Positions 45,519 through 53,750 of a stretch of DNA of 64,000 nucleotides are shown piece after piece. Position 1 is the first letter of the stretch. Every line of letters begins with the position of its first letter. The stretch is from Burkholderiales bacterium (GTDB taxonomy: Bacteria > Pseudomonadota > Gammaproteobacteria > Burkholderiales > Burkholderiaceae_E), in the NCBI GenBank assembly GCA_029977705.1, contig JAPOKJ010000015.1, forward strand, positions 1-64,000, read 5' to 3'. Both the position numbers and the translations under genes were made by a program. The notes below the pieces were generated by a model, which was not told the origin of the DNA, ran no database searches, and saw only the letters and a program-made list of their open reading frames with translations.

Positions 45519-46037
45519 TCAGGCCGCCAGTGCCGCCCGCCTTGCGAACAAGGCCTCGCGGTCCTGCGCTGCCTGATAGGTCTCGCTGAAGGTCTTGAAC
45601 TCGGCTGCCGCGTTTTCCAGCTGCTGGCCGGGGGCCAGCTCAAAGCTGTCGAAGCCGCAGCGGGCCAGGAAAAACAGCTGGTCGCGCAACAGGTCGCCGG
45701 TGGCACGCAGCTCTTTCTTCCAGCCCAGCAGGCCGCGTACCAGGCGCGCCTGGGAAAAGCCGCGCCCGTCGGTGAACTGCGCAAAATCGATCACGATCAG
45801 GGTCAGCTTGTCCAGGAAGGGCAGCAGCGCCTGCACATCATCGGCGGCATTGAGTACCGCGCCCAGCTGCGTGCCCTGGCGGGCAGCCACATCGAACCAC
45901 AGCGCGCTGTTTTCCTTGAGCGCATCGAGCGGCAGCAGCAGGTGGGTGGCACCGGCCGACGCCGAGGCATCGCCATTGAAACGCACCCAGGGATTGTCGG
46001 CGACGATCGCGCCCTGACGGTTAATGAGAGTCGGCAT
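45519..46037 (-). CDS. DUF934 protein, sulfite reductase partner
   Basis: A 172-aa protein with the DUF934 signature FAQFTDGRGFSQARLVRG. Also seen are HLLLPLDALKENSALWFD near the N-terminus and ATGDLLRDQLFFLARCGFDS. DUF934 genes in proteobacteria sit directly after sulfite or nitrite reductase genes and are thought to assist assimilatory sulfite reduction, though the biochemical role is not settled. The start lies 17 nt inside the end of cysI, so the two are coupled. A longer frame to 46220 is antisense-free but runs through cysI coding DNA and is not used. Confidence 0.87.
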   Translation of the reverse strand: MPTLINRQGAIVADNPWVRFNGDASASAGATHLLLPLDALKENSALWFDVAARQGTQLGAVLNAADDVQALLPFLDKLTLIVIDFAQFTDGRGFSQARLVRGLLGWKKELRATGDLLRDQLFFLARCGFDSFELAPGQQLENAAAEFKTFSETYQAAQDREALFARRAALAA

Positions 46038-47673
46038 AGACGGCTTCCTTGAATGGGGTGATTCCGGTGCGGCGCACGACATCGACGAAGCGCTCGGCTT
46101 CCGACTCGCGCAGCTTGAGATAGGTCTTGACCAGTTGCTCGACGACGCCGGCCACCTCTTCCTGCTTGAAGGACGGGCCGATGATCTTGCCGACGCTGGC
46201 GGGCGAGCCCTGATTGCCACCGATGGTGATCTGGTACCAGCACTCGCCGGCCTTGTCGACGCCCAGGATGCCGATATGGCCGACGTGATGGTGACCGCAG
46301 GAGTTGATGCAGCCCGAGATGTTCAGGTCGAGTTCGCCGATCTCATGCTGGTAGTCGAGCCGGTCGAAGCGTTCGAACAGGTCCTGGGCAATCGGCAACG
46401 AGACGGCATTGGCCAGCGAGCAGAAATCGCCGCCGGGGCAGGCGATCATGTTGGTGATCAGGCCGATGTTGGGTTCGGCCAGGCGCAGGGCCTTGAGCTC
46501 GGCGTACAGGGCGGGCAACTGGTTCTGTTCGACATCAGGCAGCACCAGGTTCTGTTCATGCGTGACCCGCAGCAGGCCGAAGCTGTAGCGCTCGGCGATG
46601 TCGGCAATGGCCTCCATCTCGGCATCGGTGACATCGCCCGGGGGCACGCCATTGCGCTTGAGCGAGATCGACACCGCGGCATAGCCGGACTGCCGATGGG
46701 CATGCACGTTGCGCTTGCTCCAGCCCGCAAAGCCGGGGGCCGCCTCGAGGCCGGCCAGGTCCAGGTTGAACAGGGTCTTGTGGGCTGGCCGGATGAAGCG
46801 TGATTCGATGCGCGCGATCTCGGCATCTGGCAGGGCCGGGTGGGTGGCCTGCATGCGCTCGAATTCTTCTTCGACGCGGCTGCGGAACTCGTTCAGGCCC
46901 AACTCGCGTACCAGGATCTTGATGCGCGCCTTGTACTTGTTGTCGCGGCGGCCGAACAGGTTGTAGACCCGCAGGATGGCTTCCAGATAGTTGAGCAGGT
47001 CGCGGGCCTCGACGAAGGGCTCGATCTCCTGACCGATGATCGGGGTGCGGCCCATGCCGCCACCGACGAAGACCTGGAAGCCGATGGCGCCATCCGGTGC
47101 CTTGACTGCCTGCAGGCCGATGTCGTGCAGCAGCAGGGCGGCGCGGTCCTGGGTGGCGCCGCTGATGGCGATCTTGAACTTGCGCGGCAGGAAGGCAAAC
47201 TCGGGATGGAAGGTCGACCACTGGCGCAGCAGTTCGGCCCAGGCCAGCGGATTGACCAGTTCATCAGGGGCCAGGCCGGCGAAGTGATCGACGGTGATGT
47301 TGCGGATGCAGTTGCCGCTGGTCTGGATCGCATGCATCTGCACGGTGGCCAGTTCGGCCAGGATGTCGGGCACGGTTTCCAGCGCGGGCCAGTTGAACTG
47401 GATGTTCTGGCGCGTCGAGAAGTGGCCGTAGCCACGGTCATAGGTTCGGGCGATGTGCGCCAGCTTGCGCAACTGGCGGGCCGAGAGCAGGCCATAGGGG
47501 ATCGCCACCCGCAGCATCGGGGCGTGGCGCTGCACGTACAAGCCGTTTTGCAGCCGCAGGGGACGGAACTGGTCTTCGCTTAGTTCGCCCGCCAGGAAGC
47601 GGCGCGTCTGGTCCCTGAACTGGGCCACCCGCTCATTGACCAGTTGCTGGTCGATTTCATCGTATTGGTACAT
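46021..47673 (-). CDS. cysI: Assimilatory sulfite reductase hemoprotein (nitrite/sulfite reductase family)
   Basis: A 550-aa siroheme/4Fe-4S reductase. The four cluster cysteines follow the required spacing: Cys412-X5-Cys418 (CPGGDFC) and Cys455-X3-Cys459 (SGCINSCGHHH). The ferredoxin-like half-domains include YGHFSTRQNIQFNWP and QTSGNCIRNITVDHFAG. It reduces sulfite to sulfide in the cytoplasm using siroheme made via CobA. Adjacent DUF934 and CysB-like genes favour sulfite over nitrite as substrate. A separate ferredoxin-NADP reductase gene upstream may supply electrons through ferredoxin. ATG 47673 follows GAGGAGCGCATGC. Confidence 0.9.
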   Translation of the reverse strand: MYQYDEIDQQLVNERVAQFRDQTRRFLAGELSEDQFRPLRLQNGLYVQRHAPMLRVAIPYGLLSARQLRKLAHIARTYDRGYGHFSTRQNIQFNWPALETVPDILAELATVQMHAIQTSGNCIRNITVDHFAGLAPDELVNPLAWAELLRQWSTFHPEFAFLPRKFKIAISGATQDRAALLLHDIGLQAVKAPDGAIGFQVFVGGGMGRTPIIGQEIEPFVEARDLLNYLEAILRVYNLFGRRDNKYKARIKILVRELGLNEFRSRVEEEFERMQATHPALPDAEIARIESRFIRPAHKTLFNLDLAGLEAAPGFAGWSKRNVHAHRQSGYAAVSISLKRNGVPPGDVTDAEMEAIADIAERYSFGLLRVTHEQNLVLPDVEQNQLPALYAELKALRLAEPNIGLITNMIACPGGDFCSLANAVSLPIAQDLFERFDRLDYQHEIGELDLNISGCINSCGHHHVGHIGILGVDKAGECWYQITIGGNQGSPASVGKIIGPSFKQEEVAGVVEQLVKTYLKLRESEAERFVDVVRRTGITPFKEAVYADSH

Positions 47674-47689
47674 GCATGCGCTCCTCGGA

Positions 47690-47760
47690 CGCGCATCATG
47701 CAAGAGCGGCTTAAAAACCTGAACGATCAAAAATCGACGTTTTCAGACGATTTGGTTCTA
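47690..47760 (-). promoter_or_regulatory. AT-rich leader/control region upstream of cysI
   Basis: This segment between fpr and cysI is unusually AT-rich (TTAAAAACCTGAACGATCAA then AAATCG) and holds an inverted repeat AAATCG (47731-47736) and CGATTT (47748-47753). It is a likely CysB-responsive promoter for the cysI-DUF934 pair. The sites are seen; the regulator is inferred from context. Confidence 0.45.
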
Positions 47761-47868
47761 AAGGCCCCGGGCCTGAAAGGTCTGAGCCCGCACCCGCAAC
47801 CAGCCCTGGCGACGCACCGCGGTCGCAGGATCGGGCAGGTGCGGCCTGCCGCGCCCTGCGCCGGGCGC

Positions 47869-48642
47869 TCAGCGCTCTGCGAAGGCTTTCTCGACCACGA
47901 ACTGGCCGGGGTCCTCGAGGGAGCCTTCCTTGAACTGACGGTCCTCGAGCATTTTCTTCAGGTCGCGCAGCATGGCTTCGCTGCCGCAGAGCATGAAACG
48001 GTCATTGGCCGGCGTGATCGGCGGAAAGCCGAGATCGGCCTCCAGCTTGTGAGTGTCGATCAGGTCGGTGATGCGGCCCTGGTTGCGGAACGGCTCGCGG
48101 GTCACGGTCGGGTAATACAGGAGCTTTTCGCGGGCCAGTTCGCCGAGAAACTCGTGCTCTGGCAATTCGCGGGTGATGAAGTCCTCGTAGGTCAGCTCGG
48201 CCACTTCGCGGCAGCCATGCACCAGGATGACCTTGTCGAATTTCTCGTACAGGTTCGGGTCCTTGAGGATGCTCAGGAAGGCTGCCAGGCCAGTGCCGGT
48301 CGACAGCAGCCACAGGCGCGGGCCGTTTTCCAGCGAGTCCAGGACCAGGGTCCCGGTCGGCTTGTTGCCCACCACCAGGTCGTCGCCCACCTTCAGGTGC
48401 TGCAGGCGTGAGGTGAGGGGCCCGTTGGGCACCTTGATGCTGTAGAACTCGAGGAAATCCTCGTGGTTGGCGCTGACCATGGAATAGGCGCGCAGCAGGG
48501 GTTTGCCCTCGACCATCAGGCCGATCATCGCGAACTGGCCGTTCTCAAAACGGAAGCTCGGATCGCGCGTGGTGCGGAAGCTGAACAGCTTGTCGGTGTA
48601 GTGCTGGACCCAGGTGACTTTTTCGGTGCGGAACTTGCTCAT
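47869..48642 (-). CDS. fpr: Ferredoxin-NADP+ reductase
   Basis: A 257-aa FAD-binding flavoprotein of the bacterial ferredoxin/flavodoxin reductase type. The FAD motif LRAYSMVSANHEDFLEFYSI (RAYS), the NADPH-binding STGTGLAAFLSI and the CGSEAMLRDLKKML segment are present. The ending FVVEKAFAER with C-terminal residues beyond the aromatic position is typical of subclass I bacterial FPRs. It exchanges electrons between NADPH and ferredoxin or flavodoxin, and here probably feeds sulfite reduction or oxidative-stress defence. It lies 195 nt upstream of cysI on the same strand. Confidence 0.9.
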   Translation of the reverse strand: MSKFRTEKVTWVQHYTDKLFSFRTTRDPSFRFENGQFAMIGLMVEGKPLLRAYSMVSANHEDFLEFYSIKVPNGPLTSRLQHLKVGDDLVVGNKPTGTLVLDSLENGPRLWLLSTGTGLAAFLSILKDPNLYEKFDKVILVHGCREVAELTYEDFITRELPEHEFLGELAREKLLYYPTVTREPFRNQGRITDLIDTHKLEADLGFPPITPANDRFMLCGSEAMLRDLKKMLEDRQFKEGSLEDPGQFVVEKAFAER

Positions 48643-48852
48643 AGACCGCCATTATCGCAAGTCCCGTGAAAAAGGTCCCGCGCGCCGCCGGGCCGGTCCT
48701 GCGGGGCCAGGGAAGTTTGGGCACGGCTGTGACGTTTTTCCGCCAGTCCCGTCGGGTCAGACAGCACACTTGCGGGTGTCAGGAAAGGTGACATGACAAG
48801 CGTCCGGCGGGGGCATTGCCGGACCGACCCAGAACAGCAAGGTGAACGATTT

Positions 48853-50490
48853 ATGACCCTAGGATCCTCGACGGACCTGTCCCGTGTGCGCGATGCCCAG
48901 TCCTGCCGGCAATGGCTCGACAAGATGGCGGGCGGGCCTTTTGAGCGTCTCGAGCGCATGCAGGCGCTGTTTGCCCACCTCGGGCGCCAGCCCTTGCCGG
49001 CCGATCCGACCTTCGAGATCCTGGAGCAGGCGCGCATGACGCTGCTGGCCGAGGTCGCCAGCGCGGTCAAGCCCCTGCAGCAGATGTCCCTGCCCCTGCA
49101 GCCCTCGCATCTGTCGGCGCTGGAGCAGATCCGCAAGGCGCTGGACATGCTGCACCAGCTGTACCGGCGTTGCTATACCCGGATGATCGAATCCGAAGCC
49201 CTGGACACCCGCTCGGTGATCCCCGGTGCCGCCAATGCCCTGCGCGTGGTGATGCCGCTGGCCCGGGCCCTCGACACCCAGGCACGGATGATCGCCCTGC
49301 TGCTCAAGCTTCGTGTCGAGGTCGATCCCCTGTACTGGGATGCGCTGTGTCTGCTCGGGCGCTACATGCGCCAGAGTACCTTCCTGGATGAGGTGCTGAT
49401 CGATCCGGTGGGGCTGCTCAAGCCCTGCACGGCACGGGCCACCTTTGTCTACCCGATCCTGCTGCGGCTGGCCAACCTTCCGGCCCGCAACACCAACCAG
49501 TTGCTGCTCATCGACAAGCTGGCCACGCGCTGGTCGGCGCGGGTCGGTTTGCGCATCGACACGCCACCCGACCTGAGCAGCCAGCCGCACGGACCGAGCA
49601 TCGAGCTGTCCTCCGACTACTCGGTTCGGCTGGACACGGTGCGCCTGCTCAAGAGCTTGAATGAGCGCAAGGTCGACTGGCTGTCCGATGTCTCGGGCAA
49701 GCGCATCGCGCCCTTCACCCGGGACGAGCTGGCCAGCCTGATGGCTGATCTGGAACGTCTGTGGAGCGCCGATTTCAAGCCCCAGGGCGGATCGCCGGCA
49801 CCGCAGCGGCTGGTGCGCCTGCGCTTCGGCCTGCCGCGCCTGTATGGTCAGGAAACGGCCAGTGGCGATGCCACGCTGACGCCCCCGGCACCCGGCGTTC
49901 CCGGCGCCTATGCTGGCTGGGAGGGAAATACGGTGGTGCGCAAGGCGCTGGGCGGCGGGCAGCACGGCCGCAGTGCATCGGACCTGTTCATGACCGAGAG
50001 TGAATCGGCCCAGTGGGTGAGGGTTGACGGCCGCTTGCTGGTGATCGAGCGCCACCTGGTGACGCCCTCGGCGCTGCTCGGCTCGCTGGCCACGGTCATG
50101 CCGGTTCCCGAGAACGAGGGCAACCCGGTCAGCACCGAAACGGCCGCCCGCGAGCAGGCGTTGATGCTGGGCCAGGTGGTGGCCGTCGAACAGCTGACCA
50201 GTCAGACCAAGGGCCTGTCCACGCACCGGGTCAGCATCCAGACCTTCGAGACGCCGACCTTCCCGGTCGGGGTCCGTGAGGAAGGGAGCATCCTGTTCTA
50301 TGACGCCTTCTTGCTCGACCGTCAGCCCCTGTCCAAGGTTCGCCACAGCCTGGTGGCGCGGCGCGGGCTGCTGCGCACCGGCATGGAGGTCACCCTGCGC
50401 GACCACAGCGCCGATCGCCAGGCCGTGCTGGGCGAGGTGATGGACAACGGCCGCATGTTCGAGCGCTTCGAGCTTCAGCTCAAGTCCTGA
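48853..50490 (+). CDS. Conserved-looking protein of unknown function (545 aa)
   Basis: A 545-aa cytoplasmic-looking protein without signal peptide or membrane helix. The N-terminal 250 residues are helical and Leu-rich ([40 protein letters not shown]). The C-terminal part has beta-rich stretches ([40 protein letters not shown]). I do not recognise the family; a distant PilZ-like or other regulatory barrel at the C-terminus is conceivable but not supported by an RxxxR motif that I can see. ATG 48853 follows AAGGTGAACGATTT; an upstream GC-rich extension to 48793 is less likely. It is divergent from fpr. Confidence 0.75.
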   Translation: MTLGSSTDLSRVRDAQSCRQWLDKMAGGPFERLERMQALFAHLGRQPLPADPTFEILEQARMTLLAEVASAVKPLQQMSLPLQPSHLSALEQIRKALDMLHQLYRRCYTRMIESEALDTRSVIPGAANALRVVMPLARALDTQARMIALLLKLRVEVDPLYWDALCLLGRYMRQSTFLDEVLIDPVGLLKPCTARATFVYPILLRLANLPARNTNQLLLIDKLATRWSARVGLRIDTPPDLSSQPHGPSIELSSDYSVRLDTVRLLKSLNERKVDWLSDVSGKRIAPFTRDELASLMADLERLWSADFKPQGGSPAPQRLVRLRFGLPRLYGQETASGDATLTPPAPGVPGAYAGWEGNTVVRKALGGGQHGRSASDLFMTESESAQWVRVDGRLLVIERHLVTPSALLGSLATVMPVPENEGNPVSTETAAREQALMLGQVVAVEQLTSQTKGLSTHRVSIQTFETPTFPVGVREEGSILFYDAFLLDRQPLSKVRHSLVARRGLLRTGMEVTLRDHSADRQAVLGEVMDNGRMFERFELQLKS

Positions 50491-50572
50491 TCCGGCCGGA
50501 CGCTGCGCCCTTCAGCCCCGGTCCGGACGGGGCTGTTGCGGTGTCCGGGCGGGCATGGCTTAAACTCCCGTC

Positions 50573-51049
50573 ATGGCTGGACTGGACGCAAACACCCCTT
50601 CTCCCACTTCGATCACCGTGCACCAGCGCTCGCGTGTGCTCGAGGTCGGGTTCTCCAACGGCAAGACCTTCCGTCTGCCCTTCGAACTGCTGCGCGTGTA
50701 CTCGCCCTCGGCCGAGGTGCGCGGTCACGGACCCGGTCAGGAAGTGCTGCAGGTCGGCAAGCAGGACATCGACCTGCTGTCGATCGAGCCGGTGGGCAAC
50801 TATGCGCTGCAGCCCACCTTCAGCGACCAGCACAGCAGCGGCATCTATTCCTGGGACTATCTGTACTGGCTGGGTGACCAGCAGGACAAGCTGTGGCTGG
50901 ACTACCTGCAGCGCCTGGCGGCGGCCGGGGCCTCAAGGGCCGGCGACGCAGCCGATGCGGCGCATGCGCCCCCTGCTGCCTCGCCCTCTGCTTCGGCCGC
51001 GGCCCCCGCGCCAGGCACCGGCTTCAAGGCCGTCAGCCGCCCCAAGTAG
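50573..51049 (+). CDS. DUF971 (gamma-butyrobetaine hydroxylase-like N-terminal) protein
   Basis: A 158-aa protein with the DUF971 fold: [57 protein letters not shown] and WDYLYWLG. The last 45 residues are an Ala/Pro/Ser tail. DUF971 proteins resemble the N-terminal domain of gamma-butyrobetaine hydroxylase, and in betaproteobacteria they are commonly found just before ubiE, as here (10-nt gap). Some relatives take part in Fe-S or metal trafficking, but a function is not established here. Confidence 0.88.
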   Translation: MAGLDANTPSPTSITVHQRSRVLEVGFSNGKTFRLPFELLRVYSPSAEVRGHGPGQEVLQVGKQDIDLLSIEPVGNYALQPTFSDQHSSGIYSWDYLYWLGDQQDKLWLDYLQRLAAAGASRAGDAADAAHAPPAASPSASAAAPAPGTGFKAVSRPK

Positions 51050-51059
51050 GTCCTCTGCC

Positions 51060-51812
51060 ATGTCTGACAGCAAGAGCACCCACTTCGGCTTCAAGCGTGT
51101 CGCCGAGCAGGACAAGGCCCAGCATGTGGCCGCCGTCTTTCATTCGGTGGCCTCACGCTACGACACCATGAATGACCTGATGTCGCTGGGCCTGCACCGC
51201 GCCTGGAAGGCCTTCACCGTGCGCCAGGCGGCGATCCGCCCGGGCATGCGCGTGCTCGATGTGGCCGGCGGCACGGCCGATCTGGCGCGCGCCTTCGCCC
51301 GGCGCATGAAGGTCGATGGCCGCGTCGATGGCCAGGTCTGGCTGACCGATATCAATGCCTCGATGCTGACGGTGGGTCGCGACCGGATGCAGGACGAAGG
51401 CCTGCTGCAACCGGCCGTGCAATGCGATGCCGAGAAGCTGCCCTTCCCGGATGCCTTCTTCGACCGGGTTTCGGTGGCCTTCGGCCTGCGCAACATGACC
51501 CATAAGGATCTTGCCCTGGCCGAATTCCGCCGCGTACTCAAGCCGGGCGGCAAGCTGCTCGTGCTCGAGTTCTCGAAGGTGTGGAAGCCGCTCGAAAAGC
51601 CCTACGACCTGTACTCGTTCAAGATCCTGCCGCGGCTGGGCGAGAAGGTCGCCGGTGATGCGGCCAGCTATCAGTATCTGGCCGAGTCGATCCGCATGCA
51701 TCCGGACCAGGAAACCCTGCTGGGCATGATGAAGACGGCCGGGTTTTCCCGTTGCCAGTATTTCAACCTGTCGGCCGGCATCGTGGCGCTGCATGAGGGT
51801 TACGCGCTCTAA
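51060..51812 (+). CDS. ubiE: Ubiquinone/menaquinone biosynthesis C-methyltransferase UbiE
   Basis: A 250-aa SAM-dependent methyltransferase. Signatures are [20 protein letters not shown], the SAM motif [50 protein letters not shown] and the C-terminal [14 protein letters not shown]. It carries out the C-methylation step of ubiquinone synthesis. The frame is open far upstream through DUF971, but family alignment fixes the ATG at 51060. It lies in the order DUF971, ubiE, Tim44-like, ubiJ, which is typical for this order of bacteria. Confidence 0.95.
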   Translation: MSDSKSTHFGFKRVAEQDKAQHVAAVFHSVASRYDTMNDLMSLGLHRAWKAFTVRQAAIRPGMRVLDVAGGTADLARAFARRMKVDGRVDGQVWLTDINASMLTVGRDRMQDEGLLQPAVQCDAEKLPFPDAFFDRVSVAFGLRNMTHKDLALAEFRRVLKPGGKLLVLEFSKVWKPLEKPYDLYSFKILPRLGEKVAGDAASYQYLAESIRMHPDQETLLGMMKTAGFSRCQYFNLSAGIVALHEGYAL

Positions 51813-51863
51813 GGAAGGTCCGCAAAACCTGTCGTGCCCGCGAGAGGTTTTGCGGACCTTCCT
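51812..51863. terminator. Perfect 19-bp inverted repeat directly after ubiE
   Basis: AGGAAGGTCCGCAAAACCT (51812-51830) and AGGTTTTGCGGACCTTCCT (51845-51863) are exact reverse complements with a 14-nt loop. The left arm starts at the last base of the ubiE stop codon. There is no T-run after it on either strand, so it is not a textbook intrinsic terminator, but it could stop transcription, act as a processing site or protect the mRNA 3' end. Confidence 0.6.
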
Positions 51864-52009
51864 AAAGGCCGCGCCCCTCCCATCCCCGTGGGCCGCCGGC
51901 GCTGGCGCGGGGCTCATCCCAGCGGGGGATTTTCGGGGGTCTTTTTCGTCCTTTTGTCAGTTCCGGGCACCTGGCTGCGTCAAATGCCCGTCATCGGGTC
52001 AGGCCAATA

Positions 52010-52037
52010 TTGCTTTTTGGGGCGCTGGCCTTACATT
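52010..52037 (+). promoter_or_regulatory. Possible sigma-70 promoter for the Tim44-like gene
   Basis: TTGCTT (52010-52015) and TACATT (52032-52037) are separated by 16 bp and lie about 50 bases before the GTG start of the Tim44-like gene, downstream of the large hairpin. Both hexamers are moderate matches to consensus. Confidence 0.35.
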
Positions 52038-52083
52038 GGGAACTGGCGATGAGATCATGTCGCCTCATGCTTGGAGAGCAATA

Positions 52084-53034
52084 GTGAAAAAACTGATGTC
52101 CTTGTTTGCCGTGATCACTACCGTGGTCGCGATGGGTCTGACGGCGGTCTCGAGCGATGCCCTGGCCAAGCGGCTGGGCGGCGGACGTTCCGTCGGCAAG
52201 CAATCTGAACAGGTTACGCAGCGCCAGGCCAGTCCGGCCCCGGCGGCGCAACCGAACGCAGCGCCCGCGCAGGCTGGTGCACCTGCCTCCCAGGCCGGAG
52301 CCATGGGCGCGGCCACCCAACCCCAGCGCAACCGCTGGCTCGGCCCCATCGCAGGTCTCGCCGCAGGTCTTGGGCTGGCGGCGCTGGCCAGCCATCTGGG
52401 CTTTGGTGAGCAATTCGGTTCGATGATGATGATGATCCTGCTGGCCATGATCGCCGTGTTTGCGATCCGCTGGTTCATGTCCCGTCGTCAGCCGGCCACG
52501 CCGCTGCGTCCCGCCTATGCCGGTGCCTATGCCAACTCGCAGGTCGGGGCCGAGGCCACCGTGCAGCGCTTCCAGACCCCGGCCCTGCCGCCCGAGCCTG
52601 TCGCCAGCCCGGTCCTCGGGGGTGGTGCGGGCGTCGCTGCGGCTGCGGCGCCCCTGGCGGTTCCTGCCGGCTTTGATGCCGAAGGCTTCGTGCGTCATGC
52701 CAAGGTCCACTTCATCCGGCTGCAGGCCTCCTTCGACGCTGCGAACGTCGAGGACTTGCGTGAATTCACCTCGCCGGAGATGTTTGCCGAGTTGCAACTC
52801 GAGATCCAGGAGCGCAAGGGTGCTCTGAACAAGACTGAGATCCTGCAACTCGATGCCGAACTGCTGGGCGTGCACAGCAACAGTGTCGAGCACATGGCCA
52901 GCGTCCGCTTCCAGGGGATGCTGCGCGAGAGCGAGGGCGCTGCCCCCGAGCGTATCGACGAGGTCTGGAACCTGACCAAGCCCCTGCAGGGTCAGGGCGG
53001 CTGGGTCCTGGCTGGCATCCAGCAGCTCCAGTAA
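52084..53034 (+). CDS. Tim44-like domain membrane protein
   Basis: A 316-aa protein. It has an N-terminal signal or anchor segment (VKKLMSLFAVITTVVAMGLT), the K-R-L-G-G-G-R-S stretch characteristic of bacterial Tim44-like proteins, a Gln/Ala/Pro linker, two adjacent membrane segments (about 87-105 and 110-128) and a C-terminal Tim44-like domain from about 200 (FVRHAKVHFIRLQASFDAAN). The domain is a lipid- or protein-binding fold; bacterial function is unknown. The GTG at 52084 has GGAGA six bases ahead. The gene lies between ubiE and ubiJ, as in many Burkholderiales. Confidence 0.87.
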   Translation: MKKLMSLFAVITTVVAMGLTAVSSDALAKRLGGGRSVGKQSEQVTQRQASPAPAAQPNAAPAQAGAPASQAGAMGAATQPQRNRWLGPIAGLAAGLGLAALASHLGFGEQFGSMMMMILLAMIAVFAIRWFMSRRQPATPLRPAYAGAYANSQVGAEATVQRFQTPALPPEPVASPVLGGGAGVAAAAAPLAVPAGFDAEGFVRHAKVHFIRLQASFDAANVEDLREFTSPEMFAELQLEIQERKGALNKTEILQLDAELLGVHSNSVEHMASVRFQGMLRESEGAAPERIDEVWNLTKPLQGQGGWVLAGIQQLQ

Positions 53035-53040
53035 GCGGCC

Positions 53041-53688
53041 ATGGCGGCCGATGCCCTCGGACAGGGCGCCCAGCGGCTGGTGCTGGGTGCCCTGAATCAT
53101 GTACTGGGCCAGCATGCCTGGGCCCGCGACAAGCTGACCCAGTTTGCGGGGCGCTCGGTGCGCATTGGCCTGCAGACAGACAAGCTGCCGCGCCTGCCTT
53201 TTCTGCCTGCTCCGCACATCGACGCCCGTATCGGCGGGCAGGGGCTGCTCGAGGCCTTGCCCCCGAGCGAGCAGGTGATCGAGAATCCCTCGGTTGAAAT
53301 GCTGCTCAAGCCCGGTCTCCAGGCCTTGGGCGATTTCTCGCGCAATGGCCCCCAGGGCCTGCTGCGCCACATGAAGATCGAGGGCGACGTGCTGCTGGCC
53401 GCCGCCCTGGGCGAGATCGCCAGTCAGGCGCGCTGGGACTTCGAGGACGATCTGTCCCGCGTGGTGGGCGATGTCGCCGCCCGCCGCACCGGGCGTCTGG
53501 TCGAGGATGCCCGTCTCGCATCGCAGGATGGCGCCCAGGCACTCAAGGCGCAATACGACCTGTTGCGCCAGCATCAGGAGGCGCCCCTGGCCGTGCGCGA
53601 GGGCCTGCAGGCCCTTGATGAGCGCCTGGCTTCCCTGAGTGCCCGGCTCGATGCCCTGGACCGGGATCTGCCCCGCGCCACCCGATAA
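53041..53688 (+). CDS. ubiJ: Ubiquinone biosynthesis accessory factor UbiJ (SCP2-like)
   Basis: A 215-aa protein with an N-terminal SCP2-like lipid-binding domain (LGALNHVLGQHAWARDKLTQ, then VRIGLQTDKLPRLPFLPAPH, MKIEGDVLLAAALGEIASQA) and a C-terminal coiled-coil-like region. UbiJ belongs to the cytosolic Ubi complex that solubilises lipophilic ubiquinone intermediates. It follows the Tim44-like gene by 6 nt. The usual next gene, ubiB, is not here; a radical SAM gene takes that place. Confidence 0.86.
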   Translation: MAADALGQGAQRLVLGALNHVLGQHAWARDKLTQFAGRSVRIGLQTDKLPRLPFLPAPHIDARIGGQGLLEALPPSEQVIENPSVEMLLKPGLQALGDFSRNGPQGLLRHMKIEGDVLLAAALGEIASQARWDFEDDLSRVVGDVAARRTGRLVEDARLASQDGAQALKAQYDLLRQHQEAPLAVREGLQALDERLASLSARLDALDRDLPRATR

Positions 53689-53728
53689 TTCTCCTGCAGG
53701 CCCTGCCGGGCTTGCCTTTGCCATCAAG

Positions 53729-53748
53729 TACTGGTAATTTGTACAGTA
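53729..53748. promoter_or_regulatory. Near-consensus LexA (SOS) box
   Basis: TACTGGTAATTTGTACAGTA matches the SOS-box form CTGT-N8-ACAG at every position but one (CTGG in the left half); the flanking TA and TA are also as in the E. coli consensus TACTGT-N8-ACAGTA. It ends two bases before the ATG of the radical SAM gene, where a bound repressor would block transcription or translation initiation. Binding is inferred. Confidence 0.6.
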
Positions 53749-53750
53749 TC

